Under the pieces are notes generated by a model. The model did not search any database. It was not told where the DNA came from and worked only from the letters and a program-made list of their open reading frames with translations. From JAKPBU01 sp964425695 (GTDB lineage: Bacteria > Pseudomonadota > Gammaproteobacteria > Xanthomonadales > Xanthomonadaceae), in NCBI GenBank assembly GCA_964425695.1, contig CAYRNF010000003.1:1-64000 (forward strand): a DNA stretch of 64,000 bases, read 5' to 3'. The first letter of the stretch is position 1, and every line of letters starts with the position of its first letter. Of this stretch, positions 1-8,388 are shown one piece after another. A program made the translations under genes and the position numbers.

Positions 1-775
1 ACGCTTCGCCGGCCTGGTCGGGCGAGTCGAAGATCCACTTCTCCATGCGCAGGAAGTCTTCCACCGCCTTCCTGTCGTCCAGGATGTCCACCAGCCCGAC
101 GTATTTCTGCAGGTTCAGCCGGAACGGCTTCAGCGTGAGGTAGCACAGGTTCATCAGGTCCGCCGGCACGTTGCCCAGCGTGTCCACGAACAGGTCCACG
201 TCCAGCTCGCGGGTCCAGTTGGACAGCATGTTGTCGCCGGTGTGGAAGTCCACCGGCGTCACCATGGTGATCAGGTTGGCGATCCGGTCCGGATGCAGCG
301 AGGCGTAGCACAGCGAGAACGCGCCGCCCTGGCAGATACCCAGCAGGTTGATCGCGTCCAGCCCCGAGCGTTCGCGCAGCGCGTCCACGGCGCCGCCCAG
401 GAAGCGTTCGATGTAGTCCTCCAGGTCCAGGAACCTGTCGGACCGGTCCGGATAGCCCCAGTCGATGACGTACACGTCCTCGCCGCGTTCCAGCAGGCCC
501 TTCACGATGGAGCGGTCTGACTGCAGGTCGACCATATAGGGCCGGTTGACCAGCGCGTAGCAGATCAGCAGCGGCACCTTGGCGGTGGGCGGGCGCTCGC
601 CGACGAAGCGGTACAGCACCACCTTGCCGTCGCGCCACACCTCCTCTCGCGCGGTGGCGCCGTAGTGCACATCTTCGACCTGGCGCAGCGTCTCCAGGCC
701 CGCGGCCAGCTTGGCCTGGAGTTGCATGGACTCGCCGGCCAGCGCGTCGGCGGTGAACTTCAGTGGGCCGTTCAT
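1..775 (-). CDS. phaC: Class III PHA synthase catalytic subunit PhaC (first 258 codons; runs off the left edge)
   Basis: PhaC polymerises (R)-3-hydroxyacyl-CoA into polyhydroxyalkanoate on the granule surface, working with PhaE. The visible part starts MNGPLKFTAD and carries the lipase-like box GICQGG with the nucleophile Cys at about residue 148, where class III enzymes have it. The Asp and His of the triad would lie beyond the edge; class III subunits are about 355 residues, so roughly 100 residues are missing. The ATG overlaps the phaE stop codon by 4 nt (ATGA), so the two subunits are translationally coupled. The partner gene and the short N-terminus rule out class I enzymes, which have no PhaE. 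Confidence 0.95.
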   Translation of the reverse strand, partial: MNGPLKFTADALAGESMQLQAKLAAGLETLRQVEDVHYGATAREEVWRDGKVVLYRFVGERPPTAKVPLLICYALVNRPYMVDLQSDRSIVKGLLERGEDVYVIDWGYPDRSDRFLDLEDYIERFLGGAVDALRERSGLDAINLLGICQGGAFSLCYASLHPDRIANLITMVTPVDFHTGDNMLSNWTRELDVDLFVDTLGNVPADLMNLCYLTLKPFRLNLQKYVGLVDILDDRKAVEDFLRMEKWIFDSPDQAGEA

Positions 776-2076
776 GCGGACTTGCCTCCCTTCGCCTTGG
801 CCTTGGCGGTAGTCTTGGCCTTGGCCGATGGCGCGACCGGTGCGGCGATGCCGGACAGCAGCGAAGCCGGGGCCGCCTTGCGTGCCGCGCGGCTCGCCGC
901 GCGCGCCGCACGCGGTGCGGACTTGCGGGCGCCGGATTTCGAAGCTGCCGTAGCTTTCGCAGCTTCCTCCGTCCCGCGCGCGGGCCCGGCCTTGGAAGGC
1001 GCGGCGTCGCGCGGCTTGTCGACCGGCGGCGCGGCCTTTTGCGGTTTCGCCACCGCCTTTTTCGCCGCACCCGGCCTGGGCTCCGGCGCAGCCGCTGCCT
1101 TGCTGGGCCCGGTGGCGGGCTGGGCCGCAGTGCGCGGGGCCTGCGCCGCGCCGCGCAGGCGCCGCAGCTGGCGTTCCAGCTCGGCGACCTTGCGGTGCGC
1201 CGCGTCCATCTCGCTGCGCGTGGGCATGCCCAGCAGGCCGCTGGCCAGTTCCACTTCCTTCTGCACGCCGCTGCGCAGCCGCATCTGCGCGTTCACCAGC
1301 GCGCCGTAGGTGTGGCGGAACTCAGGCGACAGCGCGATCTCGCCGTAGCTTTCCTCGGCCGCGTCGATCCACAGGTCGAACAGCGCGCGCGCGGAGGTGA
1401 GCTGGCGCCCGGGTTCCTCGCGTTCGGCCAGCTTCGACTCGAACAGTTCGAAGGCGCGCTCGCCGGCCTTGGCCATCAGCGCGTTGTAGGCGGCGGTCTG
1501 TTCCTGGTATTCGACCTGCGCGCGGGCCAGCGCCTGCAGGCGCTCCTGGTGCTCGCGGCCCAGCCCGAAGGCCGGCAGCGACAGCCACCCCATGCCTTCG
1601 CGGCGGAACGCATCAAGGTATGGCGACGCCGCTTCGATCCACTGGTCGAGGCCCTGCGCGCCCTGCCCGCGCATCGCCTTGAAGATCTCCGGGAACGGGT
1701 TGTCGCCGGCGGCGCCCAGCGCCTGCTTCCACGCGCGCGTGATGTCGGCGGCGCCGTGGTCCTGGCCGGCGAACTGCGCGGCCACCTGCTGCATCTGGCC
1801 GAACCAGTGGCGGGCCTGGGCGTTGAAGCGCTCGACCAGGTCGTTGGCTTCACTGCGCCCGCCGTGCGCCAGCTTGCTCCACCACTCGACCGCGTCGTGC
1901 CAGCCGGGCACGCCCTGCGGCACCGCGGGCTGCCCGCCGGCCGCGCGCAGGCTCTCGCCCCATGCGGCCCAGTACTGGCGCGTCAGCGCCTCGAAGTTGC
2001 GCTGCCAGTCGGCGGGATTGGCGGAGGCGGTGTCCGCCATGCCGGGGCCGAATGCGCCGAAAGGGTTGTGTGCCAT
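772..2076 (-). CDS. phaE: Class III PHA synthase subunit PhaE with a lysine/alanine-rich C-terminal tail
   Basis: PhaE is the non-catalytic subunit that activates PhaC in class III PHA synthases. The start at MAHNPFGAFG is chosen because GGAGG lies 4 nt upstream (2081-2085); it gives 434 aa. The N-terminal two thirds are the typical Trp/Gln-rich helical PhaE region (RNFEALTRQYW, GLGREHQERLQ), followed by a predicted coiled coil ending MDAAHRKVAELERQLRRLR. The last ~120 residues (nt 775-1150) are low-complexity Ala/Lys/Pro sequence with AAKKAVAKPQKAA- and KAKTTAKAKAKGGKSA-type repeats, like histone H1 or the tail of the phasin PhaF. This tail looks longer than in the model PhaE proteins I know. 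It is directly upstream of and coupled to phaC. Confidence 0.9.
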   Translation of the reverse strand: MAHNPFGAFGPGMADTASANPADWQRNFEALTRQYWAAWGESLRAAGGQPAVPQGVPGWHDAVEWWSKLAHGGRSEANDLVERFNAQARHWFGQMQQVAAQFAGQDHGAADITRAWKQALGAAGDNPFPEIFKAMRGQGAQGLDQWIEAASPYLDAFRREGMGWLSLPAFGLGREHQERLQALARAQVEYQEQTAAYNALMAKAGERAFELFESKLAEREEPGRQLTSARALFDLWIDAAEESYGEIALSPEFRHTYGALVNAQMRLRSGVQKEVELASGLLGMPTRSEMDAAHRKVAELERQLRRLRGAAQAPRTAAQPATGPSKAAAAPEPRPGAAKKAVAKPQKAAPPVDKPRDAAPSKAGPARGTEEAAKATAASKSGARKSAPRAARAASRAARKAAPASLLSGIAAPVAPSAKAKTTAKAKAKGGKSA

Positions 2077-2311
2077 GAGTCCTCCGCGTTCGGTTCGAGT
2101 GTAGCAACGGTGCATGACCGCACGCGGTGCAAGGCGCAGGGCGCGGCTGCGCATCGCACGGCACTGCGATGGCGCCGCATGCGCGATGCGCGCCACCCTG
2201 GAAAACCACCCGACCGGGAGTGTGCACGGCACACGCGTGATGCGAACCCGCCGCTGCGCATGGATCCGCACCCCGTGCCACGCGCGGTCTCCAGAACGGG
2301 CCGGGACGGGC

Positions 2312-2944
2312 CTACGGTTTGGGGATGCGCAGGGTCTTGCTAATCATCAGCGAGCCGGACAGCGCATACACCAGCACCAGCGGATGCAGCTGCCACGGTC
2401 CCAGCTGCACCATGCCCAGCCACAGGTTCTCGCCGATGCTGCCGGTCCACGCCGCGGCTGCGAGCAGGCCGACGATGGCCACGCTGGTCGGGATCGGCGT
2501 GCCTTCGAAGTACTTCACCTTGCCTTCGTCTCCGGACAGCATTTCGGCGGTCACGTTGTAGCGCGCCAGGCGGCTCACGCCGCAACCCACGAAATAGCTC
2601 AGCACCACCCAGTCCCAGCCGCCCTGCAGGCCGCAGGCGTAGCCCAGCGCGGCAGGCGCCACGCCAAAGGAAATCACGTCGGCCAGCGAATCGAGTTCGC
2701 GCCCCAGCGTGGAGGCGACCTTGCGCCAGCGCGCGATGCGTCCATCGAGCGCGTCGAACACGAAAGCCAGCGGAATCAGCGCCATGCCGATCAGCAAGTC
2801 GCGGACGTTCCCTTCGGAAGCCGCCCCTTCCTGCAGGAACCGCATCGCCGCGAAGATCGCGCCCGTGCCGCAGAAGGCATTGGCCAAGGTGAACCAGTCG
2901 GCGAGATGGAAATCCCGCAGCATGGAGAAGTGGCGTTGCGGCAT
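2312..2944 (-). CDS. pssA: CDP-diacylglycerol--serine O-phosphatidyltransferase
   Basis: An integral membrane enzyme that makes phosphatidylserine from CDP-diacylglycerol and serine, the first step to phosphatidylethanolamine. The CDP-alcohol phosphotransferase signature is complete: D-A-L-D-G-R-I-A-R, eight residues, G-R-E-L-D-S-L-A-D, near residues 50-80. Several hydrophobic helices follow. I start it at MPQRHFSMLRDF (210 aa); upstream in-frame sequence is Arg-rich and looks non-coding, and there is no clear Shine-Dalgarno sequence. It is in the same direction as phaE-phaC but separated by 235 bp, which hold no recognisable gene. The product supplies the phosphatidylethanolamine that EptA (at 11.2 kb) uses as donor. 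Confidence 0.88.
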   Translation of the reverse strand: MPQRHFSMLRDFHLADWFTLANAFCGTGAIFAAMRFLQEGAASEGNVRDLLIGMALIPLAFVFDALDGRIARWRKVASTLGRELDSLADVISFGVAPAALGYACGLQGGWDWVVLSYFVGCGVSRLARYNVTAEMLSGDEGKVKYFEGTPIPTSVAIVGLLAAAAWTGSIGENLWLGMVQLGPWQLHPLVLVYALSGSLMISKTLRIPKP

Positions 2945-3163
2945 GGGGCGGACCGTTGGCGGGAACGCGCGCAGCATGCCAAAGCGCCCGTGAAGCCGCG
3001 GCCGTGCCAGCAGGGCGGCTTGCGCCCGCAGCGCCATCGCAGCGGCAGCGGCACGCGGGCGCTGCATTGCGTTGCGTCGACGTCGACCACGCAGGCTGGG
3101 TGCCGGGACCAGGATCGCCGCGCGTGCCGGCTGCTCTGGAACATTCACTCCGTGCACGCACGC

Positions 3164-3177
3164 TAGGCTCCGGGCGC
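3164..3177 (+). promoter_or_regulatory. -10-like element abutting the lipase start (leaderless pattern)
   Basis: TAGGCT at 3164-3169 is followed by 8 nt and then the ATG at 3178, with no Shine-Dalgarno sequence. Transcription from this hexamer would start at or next to the A of the ATG. No convincing -35 box is visible. Confidence 0.4.
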
Positions 3178-4449
3178 ATGAAGCCCACCTCCACCCGGCG
3201 TGCCGCGAACCCGGTCGCCGCACGCACTCCATCGGCAAAGCCGCGCAACGCCGCCGACCTGCGCGGCGCGGGGCGGCTGGCCATCGACGCCGTCACCGGC
3301 GTGGTGGATCTGGTCGAAGCCGTGCACGCCAACCTCGTGGGCCTGCCCGGGATCTTCGGTGCGTCGGCGGGCGGCGGCACCGGCCTGGTGTCGGGATGGG
3401 TGTATCGCAGCATCCGCGGTGCCACCCGGCTGGTCGGCGGCGGCATCGATGCGGCCCTGGCCGCGCTGGCGCCGCTGCTGGACCGCGGCATGACGCTGCC
3501 GCAGCGCGACGCCGTGGTCGCCGCGCTCAACGGCGTGCTGGGCGATCATCTGGCCGCCACCGGCAATCCGCTGGCCATCGCGATGCGGCTGCGGCACGAA
3601 GGCGAACCCCTGTCACTGGGCCGGCGCGCCCTGCAGCGCCAGCTGCCGCATGCATCCGGGCGCGTGCTGGTCCTGGCGCACGGCCTGTGCATGAACGACC
3701 GCCAGTGGCGCTACGGCGGACACGACCACGGCGCGGCGCTGGCGCGCGACCTGGGCTACACGCCGCTGTACCTGCACTACAACACCGGCCGCCGCATCTC
3801 CGACAACGGGCGACAGCTCTCGGCGCGGCTGGAGCAGCTGGTCGCGGCCTGGCCGGTGCCCATCTACGAACTGGTGATCGTCGGCCACAGCATGGGCGGG
3901 CTGGTGGCCCGCGCGGCCTGCGTCGTGGCCGAAGAACACATGGACGAAGGTCGCGACGTGCGCTGGCTGCCGCAGCTGCGCGAGCTGGTGTTCCTGGGCA
4001 CGCCGCACCACGGCGCGCCGCTGGAGCGCGCGGGCAGCTGGGTGGATCTGCTGCTCGGCGCAAGCCCGTATACCGCGCCGTTCGCGCGCCTGGGGCGGAT
4101 CCGCAGCGCCGGCATCCGCGACCTGCGCCACGGCAACGTGCGCGCCAGCGACTGGCGTGGCCGCGGCGGCGATGCGCGCGAAGACCGCCGCAGCCCCACG
4201 CCGCTGCCCGCGCACGTGGCGGGTTACGCCATCGCGGCCACGGCGCAGGCGCCGCGCGAAGACCTGGCGCACAACACCCTGCGCGGCGACGGCCTGGTGC
4301 AGGTCGCCAGCGCCTTCGGCCAGCATCCGCAGCGGCGCTTCACGCTGCGCATTCCCGCCACGCGGCGCGCGCTGGTCCATCGCACCAACCATTTGGAGCT
4401 GCTGGGCAGCGACGAGGCGTACGCGCACCTGCGGCGCTGGCTGAGGTAG
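3178..4449 (+). CDS. Alpha/beta-hydrolase, lipase/esterase family
   Basis: A 423-residue alpha/beta-hydrolase of the GPI-inositol-deacylase-like/triacylglycerol lipase group. The oxyanion-loop region reads VLVLAHGLCMNDRQW and the nucleophile elbow GHSMGG is near residue 237; FLGTPHHGAPLE follows, as in related lipases; the catalytic His is probably in HRTNHLELL near the C-terminus. The first ~130 residues are Ala/Gly-rich helices resembling the N-terminal part of bacterial lipases whose N-terminal half recalls phasin-like or membrane-associated segments. No signal peptide is evident. It is divergent from pssA over a 233-bp gap. The substrate is unknown; proximity to PHB genes is suggestive only. 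Confidence 0.8.
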   Translation: MKPTSTRRAANPVAARTPSAKPRNAADLRGAGRLAIDAVTGVVDLVEAVHANLVGLPGIFGASAGGGTGLVSGWVYRSIRGATRLVGGGIDAALAALAPLLDRGMTLPQRDAVVAALNGVLGDHLAATGNPLAIAMRLRHEGEPLSLGRRALQRQLPHASGRVLVLAHGLCMNDRQWRYGGHDHGAALARDLGYTPLYLHYNTGRRISDNGRQLSARLEQLVAAWPVPIYELVIVGHSMGGLVARAACVVAEEHMDEGRDVRWLPQLRELVFLGTPHHGAPLERAGSWVDLLLGASPYTAPFARLGRIRSAGIRDLRHGNVRASDWRGRGGDAREDRRSPTPLPAHVAGYAIAATAQAPREDLAHNTLRGDGLVQVASAFGQHPQRRFTLRIPATRRALVHRTNHLELLGSDEAYAHLRRWLR

Positions 4450-4529
4450 GCACGGCGACACATCGCAAGCGTCGTGGCGATCCGCCGCGAAGCGGGCATG
4501 GCGCGACACTTCGGCCGCGTCCGTAGCCC

Positions 4530-6344
4530 CTAGCGCGGGATCGCCAGGTGCGTCGCATCTAGCGGCTTGCCCGCCCCGCGCGGCGTGGTGGCGATCTGCG
4601 CATCGGCTGGCAGCGGTGCGCCTGTGTCCAGATGCGCCCAGGCGCGATCCAGCGCGGCGTACACGTACGGCAGCAGGGGCACGTACTGCGTGGCGTAAAC
4701 CGGCAGGCCCAGGAAGGCGTCGAAATGCTGCGCATTGCGCACCTGCCAGAAGCGCACATGCTCGCGCCCCGCAGCGCGTGCGGCGGCGACATAGGGCGTG
4801 CTGGTGAACGCCATCGGCACCAGGCCGTCGTCGGCGCCGTGCACTACCAGCACCGGCAGGCCTGCACGCGGCGGCGTGGCGCGCAGCTCGGCCACGCCCT
4901 TGCGTACCCGGTCGGCATCGGCGCCCTGCCCGTCCCACAGCGCGCGCAGGCATCGCAGCCCGGCGAACGCCGGATCGCCGGATGCGCTGCCAGCAGACGC
5001 CTTCGCGTCCACCAGCCCCACGCCCGCGCCCGGCGGGATGCCGCTGGCATCGGCCCACCACGCGGCGCGCTCGGTATCGCTTGCGGGGCGCGACAGCCCG
5101 GCCTGGTCCTGCGCGGACCAGCGGTAGCCGCACGGATGCGCGTCCACGCCGTAGCGCCCGTATGCCGCGGCGTAGCCGCTACCCACCGCGCGCCACAGGT
5201 CGAAGGCGACGCTGATCGCGCCGGCGCGCAGCGCCGCGTCGCTCCAGCCGTTGGCGCGCAGTCGGTCCAGCGCGGAGCGTTGCCGGGTTGCCAGGTCCGC
5301 GCCTTCCACCAGTCCCGCGTCGCGCAACGCTGCACAGCGCGCGGCGGCGTACGGCACGGGCGGCAGGCCCAGCGCGGGCAGCGCGCAAGGCATCAGCAAC
5401 GCGGCTTCGGTGGTGACGTCGTACAGCGGGCGCGCGCCGGCCACGGTGAGGTTGGGTTCGCCGGCGACCACGGCGTCGAGCCAGTCGCTGTCGCCTTCGG
5501 CCGCGCGCAGCACCGCGCCGCCGCCGTTGGAGATGCCCACCGCGATCACGCGGGTGTTGGCAAAGTCGAAGCGCCGCCCCGGATGCGCCTGGGCGAGCAC
5601 GTGCAGCGCGTACTGCGCCGCCTGCTTCACGTGGCGGCCCCAGTCGGCTTCCGGGTTGTCCTGCGAATGCGCGTGCTTGAAGGCCACGCCGGATGCGCCG
5701 ACCGGCGCGTCGGGCACGAAGGCCAGGTCCGCGGCCTCGCCCAGCGCGCCGACGGTGCCATCCGCACGCACGCCGCGCTGCGCGTCCAGGTCGAACCAGT
5801 CGGTGCCGGCGGCCTTGTCGGTGTACGCCACGGCGCAGCCCTTGGGCAGGCCCCAGGCACCGGCCACGGCGATGGCGCCGTAGATCCCGCGCGAACCGGA
5901 GGACGCGCTCACCACGATGCACGGCTTGTGCACATCGAACGCATCCGGCAACTGCACCATCACCCGGTGCGGATGGGTCGCGCCGGGCACGGTGGCGTAC
6001 GCGTGGAACTCGCGCCCCGGCACCGCCGCGACGCTGCCGTACAGCGTGCCGTAGCCGCCACCGGGCGCCAGGTCCGCAATGCCGCGCCAGTTGCTCCACA
6101 GCGCGCGCCAACGCAGCTCGGCCGGGGTGGGCGCCGCCGGATCGGCGAATGCCGGCGGCGCCAGCGCCTGCAGTCCCGCCAGGCCCAGGCCGGCGGTGAG
6201 CAGGTCGTCGGTACCGCGATGCTCGCTGCTGCGGGCGTGGCTGAACATGGAGGGCGAACCTTCGTGACGCGCACCGCCGCTGGCGCAGGCGGCCAGCAGC
6301 AGCGCCGATGCGGCGGGCAGCCAGGACAGGGGGAACTTGGTCAT
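4530..6344 (-). CDS. D-(-)-3-hydroxybutyrate oligomer hydrolase, lipoprotein
   Basis: This family hydrolyses 3-hydroxybutyrate oligomers released from PHB to the monomer. The protein (604 aa) starts MTKFPLSWLPAASALLLAAC: a lipoprotein signal with lipobox LAAC and lipidated Cys20, so it should act in the periplasm or at the outer membrane. The nucleophile elbow GISNGGG is near residue 270, and LPVLVVHGADDGLVPMAF and RNAQHFDAF near the C-terminus supply the likely acid and His. It is slightly shorter than the ~700-aa Ralstonia enzyme. It is convergent with the lipase gene and divergent from the NarL-type regulator at 6568. With phaE-phaC on the same side, it makes this a PHB synthesis and turnover neighbourhood. 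Confidence 0.85.
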   Translation of the reverse strand: MTKFPLSWLPAASALLLAACASGGARHEGSPSMFSHARSSEHRGTDDLLTAGLGLAGLQALAPPAFADPAAPTPAELRWRALWSNWRGIADLAPGGGYGTLYGSVAAVPGREFHAYATVPGATHPHRVMVQLPDAFDVHKPCIVVSASSGSRGIYGAIAVAGAWGLPKGCAVAYTDKAAGTDWFDLDAQRGVRADGTVGALGEAADLAFVPDAPVGASGVAFKHAHSQDNPEADWGRHVKQAAQYALHVLAQAHPGRRFDFANTRVIAVGISNGGGAVLRAAEGDSDWLDAVVAGEPNLTVAGARPLYDVTTEAALLMPCALPALGLPPVPYAAARCAALRDAGLVEGADLATRQRSALDRLRANGWSDAALRAGAISVAFDLWRAVGSGYAAAYGRYGVDAHPCGYRWSAQDQAGLSRPASDTERAAWWADASGIPPGAGVGLVDAKASAGSASGDPAFAGLRCLRALWDGQGADADRVRKGVAELRATPPRAGLPVLVVHGADDGLVPMAFTSTPYVAAARAAGREHVRFWQVRNAQHFDAFLGLPVYATQYVPLLPYVYAALDRAWAHLDTGAPLPADAQIATTPRGAGKPLDATHLAIPR

Positions 6345-6554
6345 GCCGGCACGGTAGCAACCACGCCGGGCGCGGGCATCGTACGTTCGTCCGGGTTGTG
6401 GGCGCATGCCCGCCGGGGAATGCTGCCGCCGCTGCCGTTGACGCAAGCCGGGGCCCGGCGCAGGTGCACGCCGCGCGCTCGCCTCGGTGCGCGTCGGCCG
6501 CACGCCCGGCCACGCCGCAGTGCGGCGCCATTCGCGGCCCGGTCCGCTCCCACG

Positions 6555-6567
6555 TACGCTTGCGGCC
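6555..6567 (+). promoter_or_regulatory. -10-like element abutting the response-regulator start
   Basis: TACGCT at 6555-6560 followed by 7 nt and the ATG at 6568, without a Shine-Dalgarno sequence; consistent with a leaderless mRNA. Confidence 0.35.
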
Positions 6568-7230
6568 ATGCCCACCCTGCTCATCGCCGACGACCATCCG
6601 CTGTTTCGCGCCGCGCTCAGGCAGGCGGCGGCCGACGCCGTGGCCGACCTGTCGGTGCACGAAGCCGACTCGCTGGATGCCGTGCTGGCCACGCTGGAAG
6701 CGCAGCCCGACATCGACCTGGTGCTGCTGGACCTGCACATGCCCGGCAACCACGGGCTCGCCGGGCTGGCCGCGGTGCGCGCGCAGTACCCGGGCGTCGC
6801 CGTGGTGGTGGTATCGGCCAACGACGACCCGCGCGTGATCCGCCGCGCCCTGGACCACGGCGCGGCCGGCTATCTGCCCAAGAGCGCGGGGCTGGAAGAG
6901 CTGCGCGACGCCATCCGCAGCGTGCTGGCCTGCGAGCAGTGGCTGCCCGCGTCCCTGCGCGGCGCGGTGCAGCGCGCGCAGAGCGCCCCCCACGACAGCG
7001 CCCTGGCCGCGCGCCTGGCCAGCCTGTCGCCGCAGCAGTTCCGGGTGCTGGCGCTGGTGGCAGAAGGCCTGCTCAACAAGCAGATCGCCGACCGGCTGGA
7101 CGTGCAGGAACGCACCGTGAAGGCGCACCTGTCCGCGATCTTCGACCGCCTGGGCGTGCGCAACCGCACCCAGGCCGGCGTGGTGCTGCGGGAGCTGGAA
7201 CTAGTGGATCCGGCACGGCGCGTGGAGTAG
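6568..7230 (+). CDS. NarL/LuxR-family response regulator (orphan)
   Basis: A 220-residue two-domain regulator. The receiver domain begins MPTLLIADDHPLF (acidic pocket D8, D9) and has the phospho-acceptor Asp55 in LVLLDLHMPG. The LuxR-type helix-turn-helix runs from about residue 153 (LSPQQFRVLALVAEGLLNKQ) through QERTVKAHLSAIFDRLGV. No histidine kinase is adjacent, so its partner must be elsewhere. It is divergently placed from the 3-hydroxybutyrate-oligomer hydrolase over 223 bp, so that gene is a plausible target, but this is inference. A 21-bp repeat array starts 157 bp downstream. Confidence 0.88.
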   Translation: MPTLLIADDHPLFRAALRQAAADAVADLSVHEADSLDAVLATLEAQPDIDLVLLDLHMPGNHGLAGLAAVRAQYPGVAVVVVSANDDPRVIRRALDHGAAGYLPKSAGLEELRDAIRSVLACEQWLPASLRGAVQRAQSAPHDSALAARLASLSPQQFRVLALVAEGLLNKQIADRLDVQERTVKAHLSAIFDRLGVRNRTQAGVVLRELELVDPARRVE

Positions 7231-7387
7231 CGCGGGCGAGCCGCAGGCGCCTCTGCCGCCATCGAACTGCCGTGGACGACCCGCGGCACCCTGAAAGCCC
7301 CGTCTCGCCCCGAGCGTGCGTCCGGCACCGTTCCCGTCGACACGGCAGCGCAGCTGCGCGCGCGCCGGCAGGCAGCCGCCATGCCTT

Positions 7388-7702
7388 ATGACCGGAATCC
7401 ACGCATGCACGACCGCGACGCACTCGTTCATGACCGGAATCCGCACGTGCATGACCGGAAAACACTCGTCGATGACTGAATTCCACTGGCGCATGACTGA
7501 ATTCCACTCGCGCATCAGTGAAATCCATTCGGCGATGAATGAAATCCACTCGCCGATGATTGGAATCCGATCGCACACGTCTGCCACGCACTCGCCGCCC
7601 ACCGGAAACCGCTCGCCAGCGAACTGGCGGCACTCGTGGCCAACCGCGCCGCACTCGCGCGCGGCCTGAAAACACCCGGCGATGACCACCCGGCCCTCAA
7701 TG
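7388..7702. repeat. Array of fifteen degenerate 21-bp tandem repeats (heptad-coding length)
   Basis: Fifteen consecutive 21-bp units without a single insertion or deletion start at 7388, 7409, 7430 and so on to 7682. Units 5 and 6 (7472-7513) are identical at 20 of 21 positions; divergence increases toward both ends. On the minus strand the core is GAGTGGATTCCGGTCAT. With 21 bp the array is in frame on either strand: plus strand gives heptads such as MTEFHSR, ISEIHSA, MNEIHSP; minus strand gives EWISFIA, EWISLMR, EWNSVMR. It lies between the NarL-type regulator and the GNAT gene. Both strands remain open, so coding cannot be decided by reading alone. 21 bp is also two turns of B-DNA, so a phased protein-binding array is possible. 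Confidence 0.85.
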
Positions 7703-7736
7703 ACGTCCGGAGACCCTCCCCGGCGCGCCGCCTCCC

Positions 7737-7746
7737 GGGGGGGGGG
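7737..7746. repeat. G10 homopolymer upstream of the GNAT gene
   Basis: Ten consecutive G residues end 63 bp before the GNAT start at 7810. Such tracts change length by slipped-strand mispairing; here it would alter spacing in the promoter or leader rather than a reading frame. Confidence 0.6.
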
Positions 7747-7809
7747 CGGTGCGGCCCAACCCGGACGCCGGTGGCACGATGCAAACCCAGCCACCCACGC
7801 GCCCCCGCC

Positions 7810-8289
7810 ATGCCGCAGCCACTGTCCATCGTCGAATTCAGCGACGCCCTGGCCCACCACTTCCACGACATCAACGCGGAATGGATCACCGCGATGTTCC
7901 GCCTGGAAGACACCGACCGCGATGTGCTGGAGAACCCGCGTGAGCGGATCGTGGACCCCGGCGGCGCCATCCTGTTCGTGGAAGCCGCGGGGCTGGGCAT
8001 CGTGGGCACCTGCGCGCTGCAGAAGACCGGCGCCACCAGCTACGAGCTGACCAAGATGGGCGTGCGCGAATCCGCGCGCGGCAGGAAGGCCGGCGAGTTC
8101 CTGCTCCATGCGGCCATCGAACGCGCGAAGGCGCTGGGCGCCGACCCGCTGTACCTGCTGACCAACGCGAAGTGCGCCGCGGCGATCCACCTGTACGCAA
8201 AGCTCGGCTTCCGGCACGACGCGCAGATCATGGCCCGCTACGGCGCGCGTTATGAGCGATGCGACGTGGCGATGCGCCACGTGCCGTAG
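7810..8289 (+). CDS. GNAT-family N-acetyltransferase
   Basis: A 159-residue single-domain acetyltransferase. The acetyl-CoA-binding motif A is readable around residues 75-100: a beta strand ending ELTKMGVRESARGRKAGEFL, where R-G-R-K-A-G is the pyrophosphate loop; motif B contains LLTNAKCAAAIHLYAKLGF. The start at MPQPLSIVEF is the first Met in front of the domain; no clear Shine-Dalgarno sequence is seen. It reads convergently with the sensor kinase gene at 8389. The substrate cannot be inferred. The protein resembles MarR-associated or stand-alone GNATs of gammaproteobacteria. Confidence 0.83.
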   Translation: MPQPLSIVEFSDALAHHFHDINAEWITAMFRLEDTDRDVLENPRERIVDPGGAILFVEAAGLGIVGTCALQKTGATSYELTKMGVRESARGRKAGEFLLHAAIERAKALGADPLYLLTNAKCAAAIHLYAKLGFRHDAQIMARYGARYERCDVAMRHVP

Positions 8290-8388
8290 GACGACGGCCG
8301 CATCGCACGCCGTCGACATGCGCGACGCGCGTGCACAGCGGGCGACGGCGATAGCGCATTGCGGCCAGATCAGCGTGGGACTTGGGCC

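Noticed and set aside
3613..5133. A 506-codon minus-strand frame across the lipase and the oligomer hydrolase
   Set aside because: Arg/Ala-rich, no signature, crosses two recognised genes.
7388..7702. The 21-bp array as a CRISPR
   Set aside because: No spacers: units are contiguous and diverged, and no cas gene is near.
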